DNA of 64,000 bases from Pararhizobium polonicum (GCF_001687365.1 NZ_LGLV01000009.1:186001-250000), one strand, 5' to 3'; positions 42,727-50,746 are shown, numbered from the stretch's first letter. The notes: generated by a model not told the origin, from the letters alone. A program made the numbers and translations.

Positions 42727-43686
42727 ATGACCGTACCACTTCACCCGGGGGCGCAGCGTGTCCTCGATATCGGCCGTGCCGCTGGCGGCACACCTTTCGA
42801 GGCGGGGAGCCCGCAGGAGGCGAGGGCAGCCTATGATGCCGGCTGTTCCACCCTTCAGGGAGACCGGGAGCCTGTGGGTGCGGTCGAAGACATCGAGATC
42901 GCCGGTCCCGGTGCTCCGATCACCGTCCGGGTTTACCGCGGCAAGCATGCGCCGGCTTCCGAGGCGCCGGCCTTGCTCTATCTTCACGGCGGCGGATGGG
43001 TGATCGGCAATCTGGAATCACATGACGACATCTGCCGGTGGTTCGCCAATCTTGCCGGCTGCGTCGTGGTCTGCCCCGATTATCGTCTTGCGCCGGAACA
43101 CAGGTTTCCGGCCGGCTTGCAGGACTGCGCGGCGACCCTTGTTCATATGGTGGGTGCGGCCGAAGCACTCGGCATCGACCCTGCACGCATTGCCGTTGCG
43201 GGAGACAGCGCCGGCGGCAATCTCGCAGCCGTCTTGGCATTGATGGCCCGCGACGGCGATGTGCCACCGCTGTCTGCGCAATTGCTGATCTACCCGAATA
43301 CGGATGCAGCGCAGACCGCCGACAGCTATCGCCGGTTCTCGCAAGGCTATGGTCTGTCGGCATCGACAATGAAGTGGTTTCGCGATCACTATATCCGCAA
43401 CGAGGCCGATTTCGCCGATTGGCGGGTGTCGCCGCTCGCGGCGGATCATCTTGACGGCGTTGCGCCGGCCTACATCGTCACGGCCGGATACGACATTTTG
43501 GCCGACGAGGGAGAAGCCTACGCCGAACGCCTGGCTCTGGCTGGCGTCCCATTGGTACGGCGGCACCGGCCGGATCAGATCCATGGTTTCGTTTCGATGG
43601 GCCGGCATATCCCGGCGGCACGCGAGACTATCCAGGAGGCGGTTGCCGCATGGCGAAGCTTCTATCCGCGGCTTGACCCGGCGTGA
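42727..43686 (+). CDS. HSL-family alpha/beta hydrolase (esterase/lipase)
   Basis: 319 residues. LLYLHGGGWVIGNLESHD near residues 82-99 is the HGGG oxyanion motif of the hormone-sensitive-lipase branch; AVAGDSAGGNLAAV near 157-170 holds the nucleophile Ser; the acid lies in TAGYDILADEG and the histidine in DQIHGF. Cytoplasmic esterase with preference for short acyl esters. 12 bp behind the Gfo/Idh gene, so probably co-transcribed. It may remove acetyl or aryl ester groups from the imported sugar. Confidence 0.87.
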   Translation: MTVPLHPGAQRVLDIGRAAGGTPFEAGSPQEARAAYDAGCSTLQGDREPVGAVEDIEIAGPGAPITVRVYRGKHAPASEAPALLYLHGGGWVIGNLESHDDICRWFANLAGCVVVCPDYRLAPEHRFPAGLQDCAATLVHMVGAAEALGIDPARIAVAGDSAGGNLAAVLALMARDGDVPPLSAQLLIYPNTDAAQTADSYRRFSQGYGLSASTMKWFRDHYIRNEADFADWRVSPLAADHLDGVAPAYIVTAGYDILADEGEAYAERLALAGVPLVRRHRPDQIHGFVSMGRHIPAARETIQEAVAAWRSFYPRLDPA

Positions 43687-43699
43687 TCGGCCGGCTTGA

Positions 43700-44734
43700 T
43701 CAGGCCGATTGGCGCATGACCAATGTGCCGTTGAGGCTGACCCGGCGAGCGAGGGGTTCCGTCCCGCCGTCCGTTTCCTCGAGCAGTGCCAGCAGCATCT
43801 CGACGCTGTGCCCGGCCATCGCCGCGAAATCCTGCGCCATGGTGGTGAGCGGCGGGCAGGCATAGCGGCTCAGCGGATGGTCGTCATGCGCCGCTATGCG
43901 CAGCTGGCTGCCGCTCTTGCGGCCAATCCCGATGCCCCGCGAATAGGCGGCCGCCATCACGCCGAAGGCGAGACGGTCGTTGGAGCACAGGATCGTCTTG
44001 CTCGGCAGGGTGCCGTTCGCCAGCAGAGCTTCGGTCTGTTCGTAGCCGATCCGTTCGAAATCCCAGCTATAGTCCCTGGTGTTGCCGAAAACGATGGGCT
44101 CCAGCCCCAGCGCTTCCATCGTGGTGATGTAGCCATCGAGCCGTTCGCCCGAATTGTGGTTGACGTGCGGTATGTCAAAATAAGCCGGGGGCTCGCCCGA
44201 GCGGCAGAGATAGTCGACGATCGTCGCGACACTCTGCCGGTTGTTGTTGCCGATGAAGGGGGTATCTCCCTCGATATAGGTGTCGAAATAGACGACGGGA
44301 ATATCCTGGCCCAGCTTCTCGAACACCCGCGGGTCGGAGGTGAGGCCGAGCGGCGCGACGATGGCGCCGGCGACCTTCAGCGACATCATCGTATTGGCGG
44401 CCTCGAGTTCCAGTTCCGGCAAACCGTGCGACGAAATCACCACTGGCCAGTACCCCTCGTCGCGCAACCGCAGTTCGAGGCGATTGACCATTTCCGCGTA
44501 AAAGGGATCGGTGATGGCGGGGACCAGAATGCCGACATTGCGCGTGCGTTTACGATTGAGGTTGCGTGCAAAAAGGTTCGGCCGGTAGTCGGAGGCGCTC
44601 AACGCCATCTCGATCCGCTCGCGCGTCGCGGATTTGACACTGCCCGGATCGTCGAAATACTTGGAAAGTGTGGGTCTGGAGACGCCGCAAGACCGTGCAA
44701 AGTCATCCATGGTCCGATGTGTCGGTTTCGTCAT
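43700..44734 (-). CDS. LacI-family transcriptional regulator
   Basis: 344 residues from the ATG at 44734 (AGGGCAA upstream). The helix-turn-helix is TMDDFARSCGVSRPTLSKYFDDPGSVKSATRERIEMAL near residues 8-45 split over two helices, followed by NVGILVPAITDPFYAEMV, the hinge and sugar-binding domain, ending with RVSLNGTLVMRQSA. The recognition helix (RPTLSKYF) deviates from the common STVSRVL form. It faces the esterase gene convergently and most likely controls the sugar locus at 31.4-43.7 kb in response to the sugar or a phosphorylated intermediate. Confidence 0.87.
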   Translation of the reverse strand: MTKPTHRTMDDFARSCGVSRPTLSKYFDDPGSVKSATRERIEMALSASDYRPNLFARNLNRKRTRNVGILVPAITDPFYAEMVNRLELRLRDEGYWPVVISSHGLPELELEAANTMMSLKVAGAIVAPLGLTSDPRVFEKLGQDIPVVYFDTYIEGDTPFIGNNNRQSVATIVDYLCRSGEPPAYFDIPHVNHNSGERLDGYITTMEALGLEPIVFGNTRDYSWDFERIGYEQTEALLANGTLPSKTILCSNDRLAFGVMAAAYSRGIGIGRKSGSQLRIAAHDDHPLSRYACPPLTTMAQDFAAMAGHSVEMLLALLEETDGGTEPLARRVSLNGTLVMRQSA

Positions 44735-44920
44735 TTGCCCTGCCGCGTTCCTAAAAAGTGAGGCACGCCTTTCGATCCAGGCACTGTCGATGCATCTCGT
44801 GGAGAAAAGCAAAACTTGCCCGATAGAAAGTTTCTGGCTCAATTCTTACTACAAAAATATCCCACACGTAAAAGAATTTCTTAACGCAAAATATAGTGAG
44901 TTACATAGCACATCGGCGTC

Positions 44921-44975
44921 CCGTTCAGCACCGGAAAGCGAGACGCGACGCGCGTCGCTTTCCGGTGCTGAACGG
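44921..44975. repeat. Inverted repeat with perfect 21-bp arms
   Basis: Arms 44921-44941 and 44955-44975 are exact complements (beginning CCGTTCAGCACC and ending GGTGCTGAACGG). The 13-bp centre can itself pair (GACGCG/CGCGTC). It begins about 10 bp past the homocysteine methyltransferase stop on that gene's strand. No T-tract. It may end or stabilise that transcript, or be a dispersed palindromic element. Confidence 0.75.
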
Positions 44976-44985
44976 TCCGGCATTC

Positions 44986-45891
44986 CTATCGTCTGAGCGC
45001 ACCCGCCAGACGGTGGATATGTTCGGCGCCGATGCCACAGCAACCGCCGACAAGCGTCGCGCCGGCGGCCACCCAGTCACAGGCAAAGCGGGAATAGCTG
45101 TCCCCCGTCAGATCCTCGCGCGTGGCATGCAAGGTTTCGTTCGCGCCGCCCTCCGTCTCGCCCTCGAATGCGTTGGCATAGACGCCGATCTCGATATTCG
45201 CGCCGCGGTCCTGAAACACGCTCGAGGCGGTCGCGACAGCTGCCGCCATCACTTCGGGCCGGCTGCAGTTGAACAGCAGCGCCCGAAGCCCGGCGCCGGC
45301 AGCCCAGGCGGCGGCATCGGCGACGGTCTCGCCCGATCGCAGTTTCGGCTCATCTCCGGCGCCCAGTTCCGGATCGTCTGCCAGGGTGAAGGAAACCCAG
45401 AGCGGCTTGCCGGTTCCCGCGGTCGCGGTGCGAACCGCTTCGCCCTCGGCGATCAGGCTCAGGGTTTCGCCCAGCCAGACATCGACATGCGGCACCAGTC
45501 CCTTGACGAGAACCGCGAGGTATTCCTGCACCCGCGTGGGGTCGAAGAGTTGCGGTTCGTAGGAGCCGAAGATCGGCGGCAGCGACCCGGCAACGAGGAC
45601 TTTGCGGTCTGTCTGTGCATCCGCGGCCTCGCGGGCCAGCCGTCCCGACAGATCGATCAGCGCCGGACCCTGACTGCTAAAGCGCTCCTCGCCGATGTGA
45701 AACGGAACCAGCGCATAGCTGTTGGTCGTGACCACATCCGCGCCGGCCTCGATGAATTCGCGGTGGACCTGCAGCACGATATCGGGCGTGTCGATCAGCG
45801 CCAGCGCCGACCATTCCGGTTGCCGCAATTGCGCGCCGAGGCGCAGCAGTTCCCGGCTCATGCCGCCGTCAAGAATGCGTATCGTACTCAT
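44986..45891 (-). CDS. Homocysteine S-methyltransferase family protein
   Basis: 301 residues from MSTIRILDGGMSREL. The zinc-binding cysteines of the family are visible: one in LLFNCSRPEV near residue 208 and the pair in VGGCCGIG near residues 283-284. Such enzymes (MmuM type) methylate homocysteine to methionine using S-methylmethionine or SAM. GGAG precedes the start by about 11 bases; the open frame upstream to 46095 lacks family sequence. It lies downstream of a cystathionine-synthase-family gene on the same strand, so this is a homocysteine/methionine unit. Confidence 0.86.
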   Translation of the reverse strand: MSTIRILDGGMSRELLRLGAQLRQPEWSALALIDTPDIVLQVHREFIEAGADVVTTNSYALVPFHIGEERFSSQGPALIDLSGRLAREAADAQTDRKVLVAGSLPPIFGSYEPQLFDPTRVQEYLAVLVKGLVPHVDVWLGETLSLIAEGEAVRTATAGTGKPLWVSFTLADDPELGAGDEPKLRSGETVADAAAWAAGAGLRALLFNCSRPEVMAAAVATASSVFQDRGANIEIGVYANAFEGETEGGANETLHATREDLTGDSYSRFACDWVAAGATLVGGCCGIGAEHIHRLAGALRR

Positions 45892-45956
45892 GGGGTAGAA
45901 TTCTCCAATCGGGTTGAAATCCGTTTGTCGGTGAATAACCGATGACGGGGTAAAGG

Positions 45957-46139
45957 CTATAAGGATATTGCGGACACCCGGCAGGGAATGCCGGCCATCG
46001 ACAGTTGTTCGATTGTCTGGAAGACGCGTTCCAGATCGAAGGGGTTGTCGCCCCTTTCGAACAGAATAACGATGAATTCGCCGTGGGGCGAGCAAAACAG
46101 ATAGGTCGTTTCCCTGTCGCCATCTGCGGAACCTTCCGG
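45957..46139 (-). pseudogene. Short coding-like frame after the PLP gene stop (frameshifted or non-canonical small gene)
   Basis: Directly after the TAA at 46140 the same frame stays open for 60 codons to a TAG at 45957. The predicted peptide has strong coding character (YLFCSPHGEFIVILFERGD, then FDLERVFQTIEQL, then GIPCRVSAISL) with GC-rich third positions. It has no in-frame ATG, GTG or TTG near its beginning. An ATG at 46124, nine bases after GGAAGG, is one frame off. This fits a small gene with a single-base shift near its start, or the remnant of a longer C-terminus. It is a hypothetical call. Confidence 0.35.
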
Positions 46140-47405
46140 TTAGGCGCGAAGCGCCTGGTCGAGGTCTTCGATAAGATCATCGACGGACTCAAGCCCCACC
46201 GAAAGCCGGAAGACGCCATCGCCGGCAAAAGCGCGGTAATCCTCCAGTTGCGAACCCTCCAGCCGGTAAGTCGAGGTCATCATCTCGGCGGTATCGAGAA
46301 GAACGACGATGCTGCGCTGGTGGCCGAGCGAGAAGGCGTAGTGGGCAACCTTCAATTTGCTCGCGAGCCGGGCGGCGGTGGCGTGCGGGGATGCCGTCTG
46401 GAAGGTGATCATGCCACCGAAGACGTCCATCTGGCGCTTCGCCAGATCGTGTTGCGGATGTGCTTCCAGCCCCGGGTAAACCACCGAGGTGATGGCCGGA
46501 TGATCCCAGAGAAACCGGGCAAGGCGCATCGCCGTTTCGGAGATCGTCCGTATCCGCGGAAAGAGCGTGTCGATACCCCGCATGATGAGCCAGGCATTCT
46601 GCGCGGACAGCGTGGCACCGAGATAGACCCCGGCGCGCGAGCGGATTTTAGCGACCAGCTCCTGGCGGCCGCACACCGTGCCCCCCAGCGCATCGCCGTG
46701 GCCGTTGATGAACTTCGTCAGCGAATGGATGACGAGATCGGCACCGAGCGCGAGCGGCCGCGTCGCAACCGGCGTCGCCAGCGTCGAATCGACCGAGACG
46801 AGCGCACCGTGTTCATGCGCCAGCGCCGCCACGGCCGGGAGGTCCGTCAATCGCAGGATCGGGTTGCACGGGCTTTCGCAATGAACGAGCCGGGTGTTGG
46901 GCCGGAAGGCAGCGGCGACCTCATCGAGACGCGACATGTTCACGGCCGTCACCTCGATACCATAGTCCGGCAGGATACGCCGCGCGAGCTCGTTGGCGCC
47001 CGCGTAGCAGACATCGCTGACGATGAGATGATCGCCGGCCTTGAGAAAGGTCAGAAAAGTTGCCGCGATCGCGGCGACGCCGGTTGCTGTTGCCAGCGCA
47101 TCGTCTGCACCCTCCAGCGCCGCCAGCCGCTGTTCGAGCTGCCGCACGGTCGGGTTGGTCCAGCGGGCATAAAGGAAGGGCAGGGCCGTGAGATCGGAAA
47201 CGCCGTCGGCGGAAAAGGCGCCATCGCCGGGAACGAGCAGATTGTTGACCGACATGGAGATATTGGGCGCGATTGCCCGCGTGGTCGGATCGATGCTCAG
47301 GCCGCCGGAGAGCGCCAAGGTCTCCGGGCGCAGGATCCGGTGAGTGCCGGCGATCGTCTCCGGGAGAGCCGATCCGGCCAAATCTGACGGCATGTTCAAA
47401 GACAT
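46140..47405 (-). CDS. Cystathionine gamma-synthase family PLP enzyme
   Basis: 421 residues. FLYARWTNPTVRQLEQRLAAL near residues 72-92, the ESPCNPILRLTDL segment, SVDSTLATPV near 195-204 and the Schiff-base lysine in VIHSLTKFINGHGDALGG near residue 223 are all present. These enzymes exchange or eliminate at the gamma or beta carbon of homoserine or cysteine derivatives. AAAGG precedes the start. It is divergent from an Lrp-family regulator, an arrangement in which the regulator usually controls the enzyme gene. Whether it acts as synthase or gamma-lyase (for example on methionine) cannot be told. Confidence 0.86.
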   Translation of the reverse strand: MSLNMPSDLAGSALPETIAGTHRILRPETLALSGGLSIDPTTRAIAPNISMSVNNLLVPGDGAFSADGVSDLTALPFLYARWTNPTVRQLEQRLAALEGADDALATATGVAAIAATFLTFLKAGDHLIVSDVCYAGANELARRILPDYGIEVTAVNMSRLDEVAAAFRPNTRLVHCESPCNPILRLTDLPAVAALAHEHGALVSVDSTLATPVATRPLALGADLVIHSLTKFINGHGDALGGTVCGRQELVAKIRSRAGVYLGATLSAQNAWLIMRGIDTLFPRIRTISETAMRLARFLWDHPAITSVVYPGLEAHPQHDLAKRQMDVFGGMITFQTASPHATAARLASKLKVAHYAFSLGHQRSIVVLLDTAEMMTSTYRLEGSQLEDYRAFAGDGVFRLSVGLESVDDLIEDLDQALRA

Positions 47406-47652
47406 TGGAAGCCTTTCAGTTCATTCCCATTTCGCGGACTCTAGGCATCATTTGAGACGAATGGCCGCCCAATTGCTCTGGAATTCGCCGAAAATCCGCG
47501 CCACAGTGCGGTTCGCGCTGTTTTTACCCGCTACGTCCACAGCGGTCTCTTCGTCGATTGATGCGGGAAAAATGCGCAGGTAAGGCTGTATTCAGCGACG
47601 AGCTGCGACATCTCATTGTAGGGTGCGGAAAAACATCACGGGTGAGGGGCAA

Positions 47653-48123
47653 ATGCCGGAACCATTGGACCAGTTCGACCGCAGCATTCTTGAGATCGTG
47701 CAGCGCGATTGCCAGCTCAAGGCGGAGACGATCGCCGACAGGGTGGGGCTTTCAGCGTCTGCGGTTCAGCGGCGATTGAAGCGGATGCGGGAAACCGGTG
47801 TGATCTCGGCCGAGATCGCGATCGTCGACCGCAAGATCGCCGGCAATCCGATGACCTTCATCACGGGCATGGAAATCGAGCGCGAAAACTACGACGCGCT
47901 GTCGAAATTCCGGGTTTGGGCGGAAAAGCACGACCATATCCAGCAGATCTACTATGTCACGGGAGCCGTTGATCTCATTGCCATCATCACCGCCCGGGAT
48001 GTCGGTCAATATGACGAAATCACGGCCGCCATCATGTCTCAAAACCCGCAGATCAAGCGGATTCACACGAACGTCGTGTTGAAGGAGATTAAACTGGGGA
48101 TGTTCGTGCCGGTAGAGCCGTGA
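47653..48123 (+). CDS. Lrp/AsnC-family transcriptional regulator
   Basis: 156 residues from the ATG at 47653 (GAGGGG upstream). QFDRSILEIVQRDCQLKAETIADRVGLSASAVQRRLKRM is the N-terminal helix-turn-helix (residues 6-45 or so), and the RAM effector domain follows (IYYVTGAVDLIAIITARD, then IHTNVVLKEIKLGM). Divergent from the cystathionine-synthase-family gene, 247 bp apart, so probably its local regulator with an amino acid such as methionine or homocysteine as effector. That is inference from arrangement. Confidence 0.88.
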   Translation: MPEPLDQFDRSILEIVQRDCQLKAETIADRVGLSASAVQRRLKRMRETGVISAEIAIVDRKIAGNPMTFITGMEIERENYDALSKFRVWAEKHDHIQQIYYVTGAVDLIAIITARDVGQYDEITAAIMSQNPQIKRIHTNVVLKEIKLGMFVPVEP

Positions 48124-48156
48124 CACTTCACTGCTCGTCACAAGGGGCAGCCCTTT

Positions 48157-48411
48157 TCAAGCGGGGAGAAACTGCACGCCCATTTCGGTAATTTTCTTCC
48201 ACCGCACACTGCAGTCATGGGACGCTCCGTCGTCGAGCATGAGCGTAAAGCCGTCCGGAATGCCGATCGTCGTTTCGACGACGATCTTTGCACCTCCCTC
48301 GGACAGATTCCGGATGGTGCAATTGAGGGAGGAGTGACCGTGATTGTAGACGATGCGCGCACCCTTCAATGCGCGTGTCCGCTGTGCGTTTCTATGCTCT
48401 TCGGTCGACAT
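48157..48411 (-). CDS. PilZ-domain protein
   Basis: 84 residues from the ATG at 48411, the best spaced to AGGAG; ATGs at 48417 and 48435 are also in frame. It is a single PilZ domain: an arginine-rich RNAQRTRALKG stretch for cyclic-di-GMP phosphate binding, then NLSEGGAKIVVE matching the [D/N]xSxxG motif, and a final VRWKKITEMGVQFL strand. Binds cyclic-di-GMP in related proteins. Stand-alone gene, convergent with the Lrp regulator; no partner visible. Confidence 0.85.
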   Translation of the reverse strand: MSTEEHRNAQRTRALKGARIVYNHGHSSLNCTIRNLSEGGAKIVVETTIGIPDGFTLMLDDGASHDCSVRWKKITEMGVQFLPA

Positions 48412-48607
48412 CGCCATGGCTCCTGAAAGGGACATTGCACCGATAGATTGTTAGCATGACAACGATCGCGCTGGCTAGTCGCGGGCCCTGTGGCGTTGTT
48501 CTTCGGTTAATGAACATTTGATGGCCATGAGGCCGTCAGCCGCCACTTTGGGCAACCGTATCAGGGAGTAAGGCCTTGCTTTCCAAAAGTTATATCATGG
48601 CTCTGGG

Positions 48608-48641
48608 TTTGATGTCAGGGCGAAGAAGCTCTGACATCAAA
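48608..48641. repeat. Inverted repeat TTTGATGTCAG / CTGACATCAAA
   Basis: Perfect 11-bp arms (48608-48618, 48631-48641) with a 12-nt loop, about 45 bp past the cupin stop. Possibly the 3' end structure of the cupin transcript; there is no clear T-tract. The rest of the gap 48412-48685 shows nothing recognisable. Confidence 0.6.
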
Positions 48642-48685
48642 CTTCGCTCAGCCATAGGCAGAGACCCGAACCAGGGTGCACGATC

Positions 48686-49201
48686 TTACCCGGGATGCTT
48701 GTGGATAGGGTCCACCCAGTAGACTGCTTCCGGATTTTCCACCGGATCGACATCGCTGATGTTGACGACGACGGCCTCGTTGTCGGAGCGCACCAGAACA
48801 CATTCGAGCACGTTGTCGGGATCGGCGTTGATTTCCTGATGCGGAACATAGGGCGGGACGAAGATGAAATCGCCGGGGCCGGCCTCGGCAACGAATTCCA
48901 GCCGGTCGCCCCAGCGCATCCGCGCCTTGCCACGAATGACGAAGATCACGCTTTCGAGCGCGCCGTGGTGATGAACGCCGGTCTTGGCGTTCGGCTCGAT
49001 CGCCACCGTGCCCGCCCAGATCTTCTGGGCGCCGACACGGGCATGATTGATCGCCGCCTGCCGGAACATGCCGGGTGTCTGCGCCGTATTGGAATCGAGC
49101 TGGTCGCCCTTGATGACGCGGATACCGTCATGCTTCCAGCGGTGTTCATGCGCGTGGTCGTGGCTGTGATCGTCGTGGTCGTGATGATGGTGGTCGGTCA
49201 T
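48686..49201 (-). CDS. Cupin-domain protein with His/Asp-rich metal-binding N-terminus
   Basis: 171 residues. The first 24 residues contain ten or so histidines interleaved with aspartates (DHHHHDHDDHSHDHAHEH), a likely metal-binding tail. The cupin barrel follows with GVHHHGALESVIFVIRGKARM (motif 1, two His and a Glu) and FVPPYVPHQEIN (motif 2 His), so a single metal site is intact. Function is unknown; similar proteins act as metal-dependent isomerases, dioxygenases or regulators. Start at MTDHHHH preferred over an upstream MDK. A 40-codon ORF lies 29 nt upstream on the same strand. Confidence 0.85.
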   Translation of the reverse strand: MTDHHHHDHDDHSHDHAHEHRWKHDGIRVIKGDQLDSNTAQTPGMFRQAAINHARVGAQKIWAGTVAIEPNAKTGVHHHGALESVIFVIRGKARMRWGDRLEFVAEAGPGDFIFVPPYVPHQEINADPDNVLECVLVRSDNEAVVVNISDVDPVENPEAVYWVDPIHKHPG

Positions 49202-49230
49202 TGTCTTATCCAACTCTGGTCGTGAGATCG

Positions 49231-49353
49231 TCAGGCGGCTGCGCGCGTTGCAAGGCTTGAAACGGCGCCGATGATATCAGCTGCTTCGGTCGGCGCCAGC
49301 CGGTTCGAGCTGATATCGGCAAGTGCCCGGTTGAGGGCGTGTTCCGGAGCCAT
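49231..49353 (-). CDS. Small ORF of 40 codons upstream of the cupin gene
   Basis: Encodes MAPEHALNRALADISSNRL followed by APTEAADIIGAVSSLATRAAA. The ATG at 49353 has AAAGGA eight bases upstream, and the stop is 29 nt before the cupin ATG, so the two should be co-transcribed. The peptide is a mostly helical, Ala-rich, acidic-then-basic microprotein without a membrane segment or codon run suggestive of an attenuator leader. I do not recognise it. The good RBS and GC-biased third positions argue that it is real. Confidence 0.55.
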   Translation of the reverse strand: MAPEHALNRALADISSNRLAPTEAADIIGAVSSLATRAAA

Positions 49354-49429
49354 GACTTTTATCCTTTGCAGCGATGTGCATTAACGGTTGCTCCAATCAT
49401 AGTTCTGCGACGCAGGCGGGAACGAGGGA

Positions 49430-49480
49430 CGAATTTTTGAGAATTCGCCTCGGGGCAGGCAGGATTTTTCAAAATCCTGC
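49430..49480. repeat. Two adjacent palindromes in the cupin/dehydrogenase divergent region
   Basis: First: CGAATT (49430-49435) with AATTCG (49442-49447). Second: GCAGGATTTT (49459-49468) with AAAATCCTGC (49471-49480), only two bases apart, a nearly perfect 22-bp palindrome. Each could form a hairpin or bind a dimeric regulator. They lie between the small ORF and the LysR-like site E. Confidence 0.65.
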
Positions 49481-49515
49481 GCCGCATCACAAACTCAATC
49501 TCTTTAGTCCAGTAA

Positions 49516-49530
49516 ATACCTAGATAATAT
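49516..49530 (+). promoter_or_regulatory. Putative LysR-type site E, upstream of the SfnB/SsuD operon
   Basis: ATACCTAGATAATAT shares ATACCTA and the T-N11-A spacing with sites C and F but ends in T instead of G. It overlaps a perfect palindrome TATCAATTGATA (49528-49539). It ends 47 bp before the dehydrogenase ATG. Confidence 0.4.
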
Positions 49531-49576
49531 CAATTGATAGTTGAGACTGGCTCAGCACTGCCGGAGATTTTCGTCC

Positions 49577-50746
49577 ATGACCGTGACACCGCTTCGTCCG
49601 CTTGCCGAAAAAGCCCAGCGTGCATCGCTGGACGTGGCCGCCGAGCTGTCGCTGGCCTTTGCGCAAACCGCCGCGCATTACGACGCCAGCACCGAGTTCC
49701 CGCACGAGAATATCAGGCAGGTGCACGCGGCTGGCCTGACGGCGCTGACGGCGCCGGTGGCGTTCGGCGGGCGTGGTGCTAACCTTGCTGAAGCAGCGGA
49801 GGTCATCCGCCTGATTGCGCGGGGCGAGCCTTCGACCGCGCTGATCCTGATCATGCAATATATTAATCTGGCAACCCTGCCGGCCAGCCGCTGGCCGGCT
49901 CATCTCATTGCCCGTGTCATCGGCGATGCGGTGAACAACGGCGCGCTGATCAATGCCCTGCGGGTCGAGCCCGAACTCGGCACGCCGATCCGCGGCGGCC
50001 TGCCGGCAACGACGGCCAGGCGCGTTGCCGATGGCTGGTCGATCAGCGGACGCAAGATCTACGCCACCGGCGTCGAGGGGCTGACCTGGGCGATCGTCTG
50101 GGCAAGGACCGATGAGGAAGATGTAAGGCTTGGCGGCTTCCTGGTGCCGGTCGATGCGCCGGGATTCCGGATCGAGAAGACCTGGAACCCGCTCGGCATG
50201 CGGGCCACCGGCAGCCATGATGCGATCCTTGAAGAGGTCGTCGTTCCGCTCGACCACGCCGTCGATATCCGCCGGCCATCCGAATGGGATGTGCGCGGCG
50301 AGGGACAGGCCGCCTGGTTCGGCATGCTGCCCGGCGCGCTCTACACCGGTGTGGCGGAAGCTGCGCGCGACTGGCTGGTGCAGTTTCTGCAAAACCGCGT
50401 CCCCACCAATCTCGGCCAGCCGCTTTCGACCGTTCCCCGCATCCAGCAGGCCGTTGGCGAGATCGAGGAACTGCTCACCGTCAACCGCCGGCTGATCGCA
50501 TCTGCTGCCCGCGATATCGACGAGGGGCGCGGCATCAGCCAGTCGGAGGCCGGGTTGATCAAGGTCGTCACCACCGAGAACGCCATTCTCGCCGTCGAAA
50601 AAGCGCTGAAGCTCACCGGCAATCACGGCGTCTCCCGCAACAATCCGCTCGAACGCCACCACCGCGATGTGCTGTGCGGCCGTATTCACAGTCCGCAGGA
50701 AGATACCGTCAGGGTGGGCGCAGGCAAGCTTGCCCTCGGGCTTTGA
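49577..50746 (+). CDS. Acyl-CoA-dehydrogenase-family flavin monooxygenase (SfnB/DszC-like)
   Basis: 389 residues with the acyl-CoA dehydrogenase fold. GLTALTAPVAFGGRGANLAEAAEVIRLIARGEPS near the N-terminus, DGWSISGRKIYATGVEG in the middle beta domain, and the C-terminal helical TGNHGVSRNNPLERHHRDVL are typical. SfnB/DszC-type members use reduced flavin and oxygen to oxidise organosulfur compounds rather than acyl-CoA. GGAG is upstream of the ATG. It is followed by an SsuD-type monooxygenase and an SsuABC-type importer, which supports a desulfurisation role. Confidence 0.85.
   Translation: MTVTPLRPLAEKAQRASLDVAAELSLAFAQTAAHYDASTEFPHENIRQVHAAGLTALTAPVAFGGRGANLAEAAEVIRLIARGEPSTALILIMQYINLATLPASRWPAHLIARVIGDAVNNGALINALRVEPELGTPIRGGLPATTARRVADGWSISGRKIYATGVEGLTWAIVWARTDEEDVRLGGFLVPVDAPGFRIEKTWNPLGMRATGSHDAILEEVVVPLDHAVDIRRPSEWDVRGEGQAAWFGMLPGALYTGVAEAARDWLVQFLQNRVPTNLGQPLSTVPRIQQAVGEIEELLTVNRRLIASAARDIDEGRGISQSEAGLIKVVTTENAILAVEKALKLTGNHGVSRNNPLERHHRDVLCGRIHSPQEDTVRVGAGKLALGL

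Noticed and set aside
44921..44975. Rho-independent terminator
   Set aside because: The hairpin is strong but no T-tract follows on either strand, so it is listed as an inverted repeat only.
47406..47652. SAM-II or other methionine riboswitch upstream of the cystathionine-synthase-family gene
   Set aside because: I looked for the conserved pseudoknot sequences in this divergent region and upstream of metY and metC and saw none.
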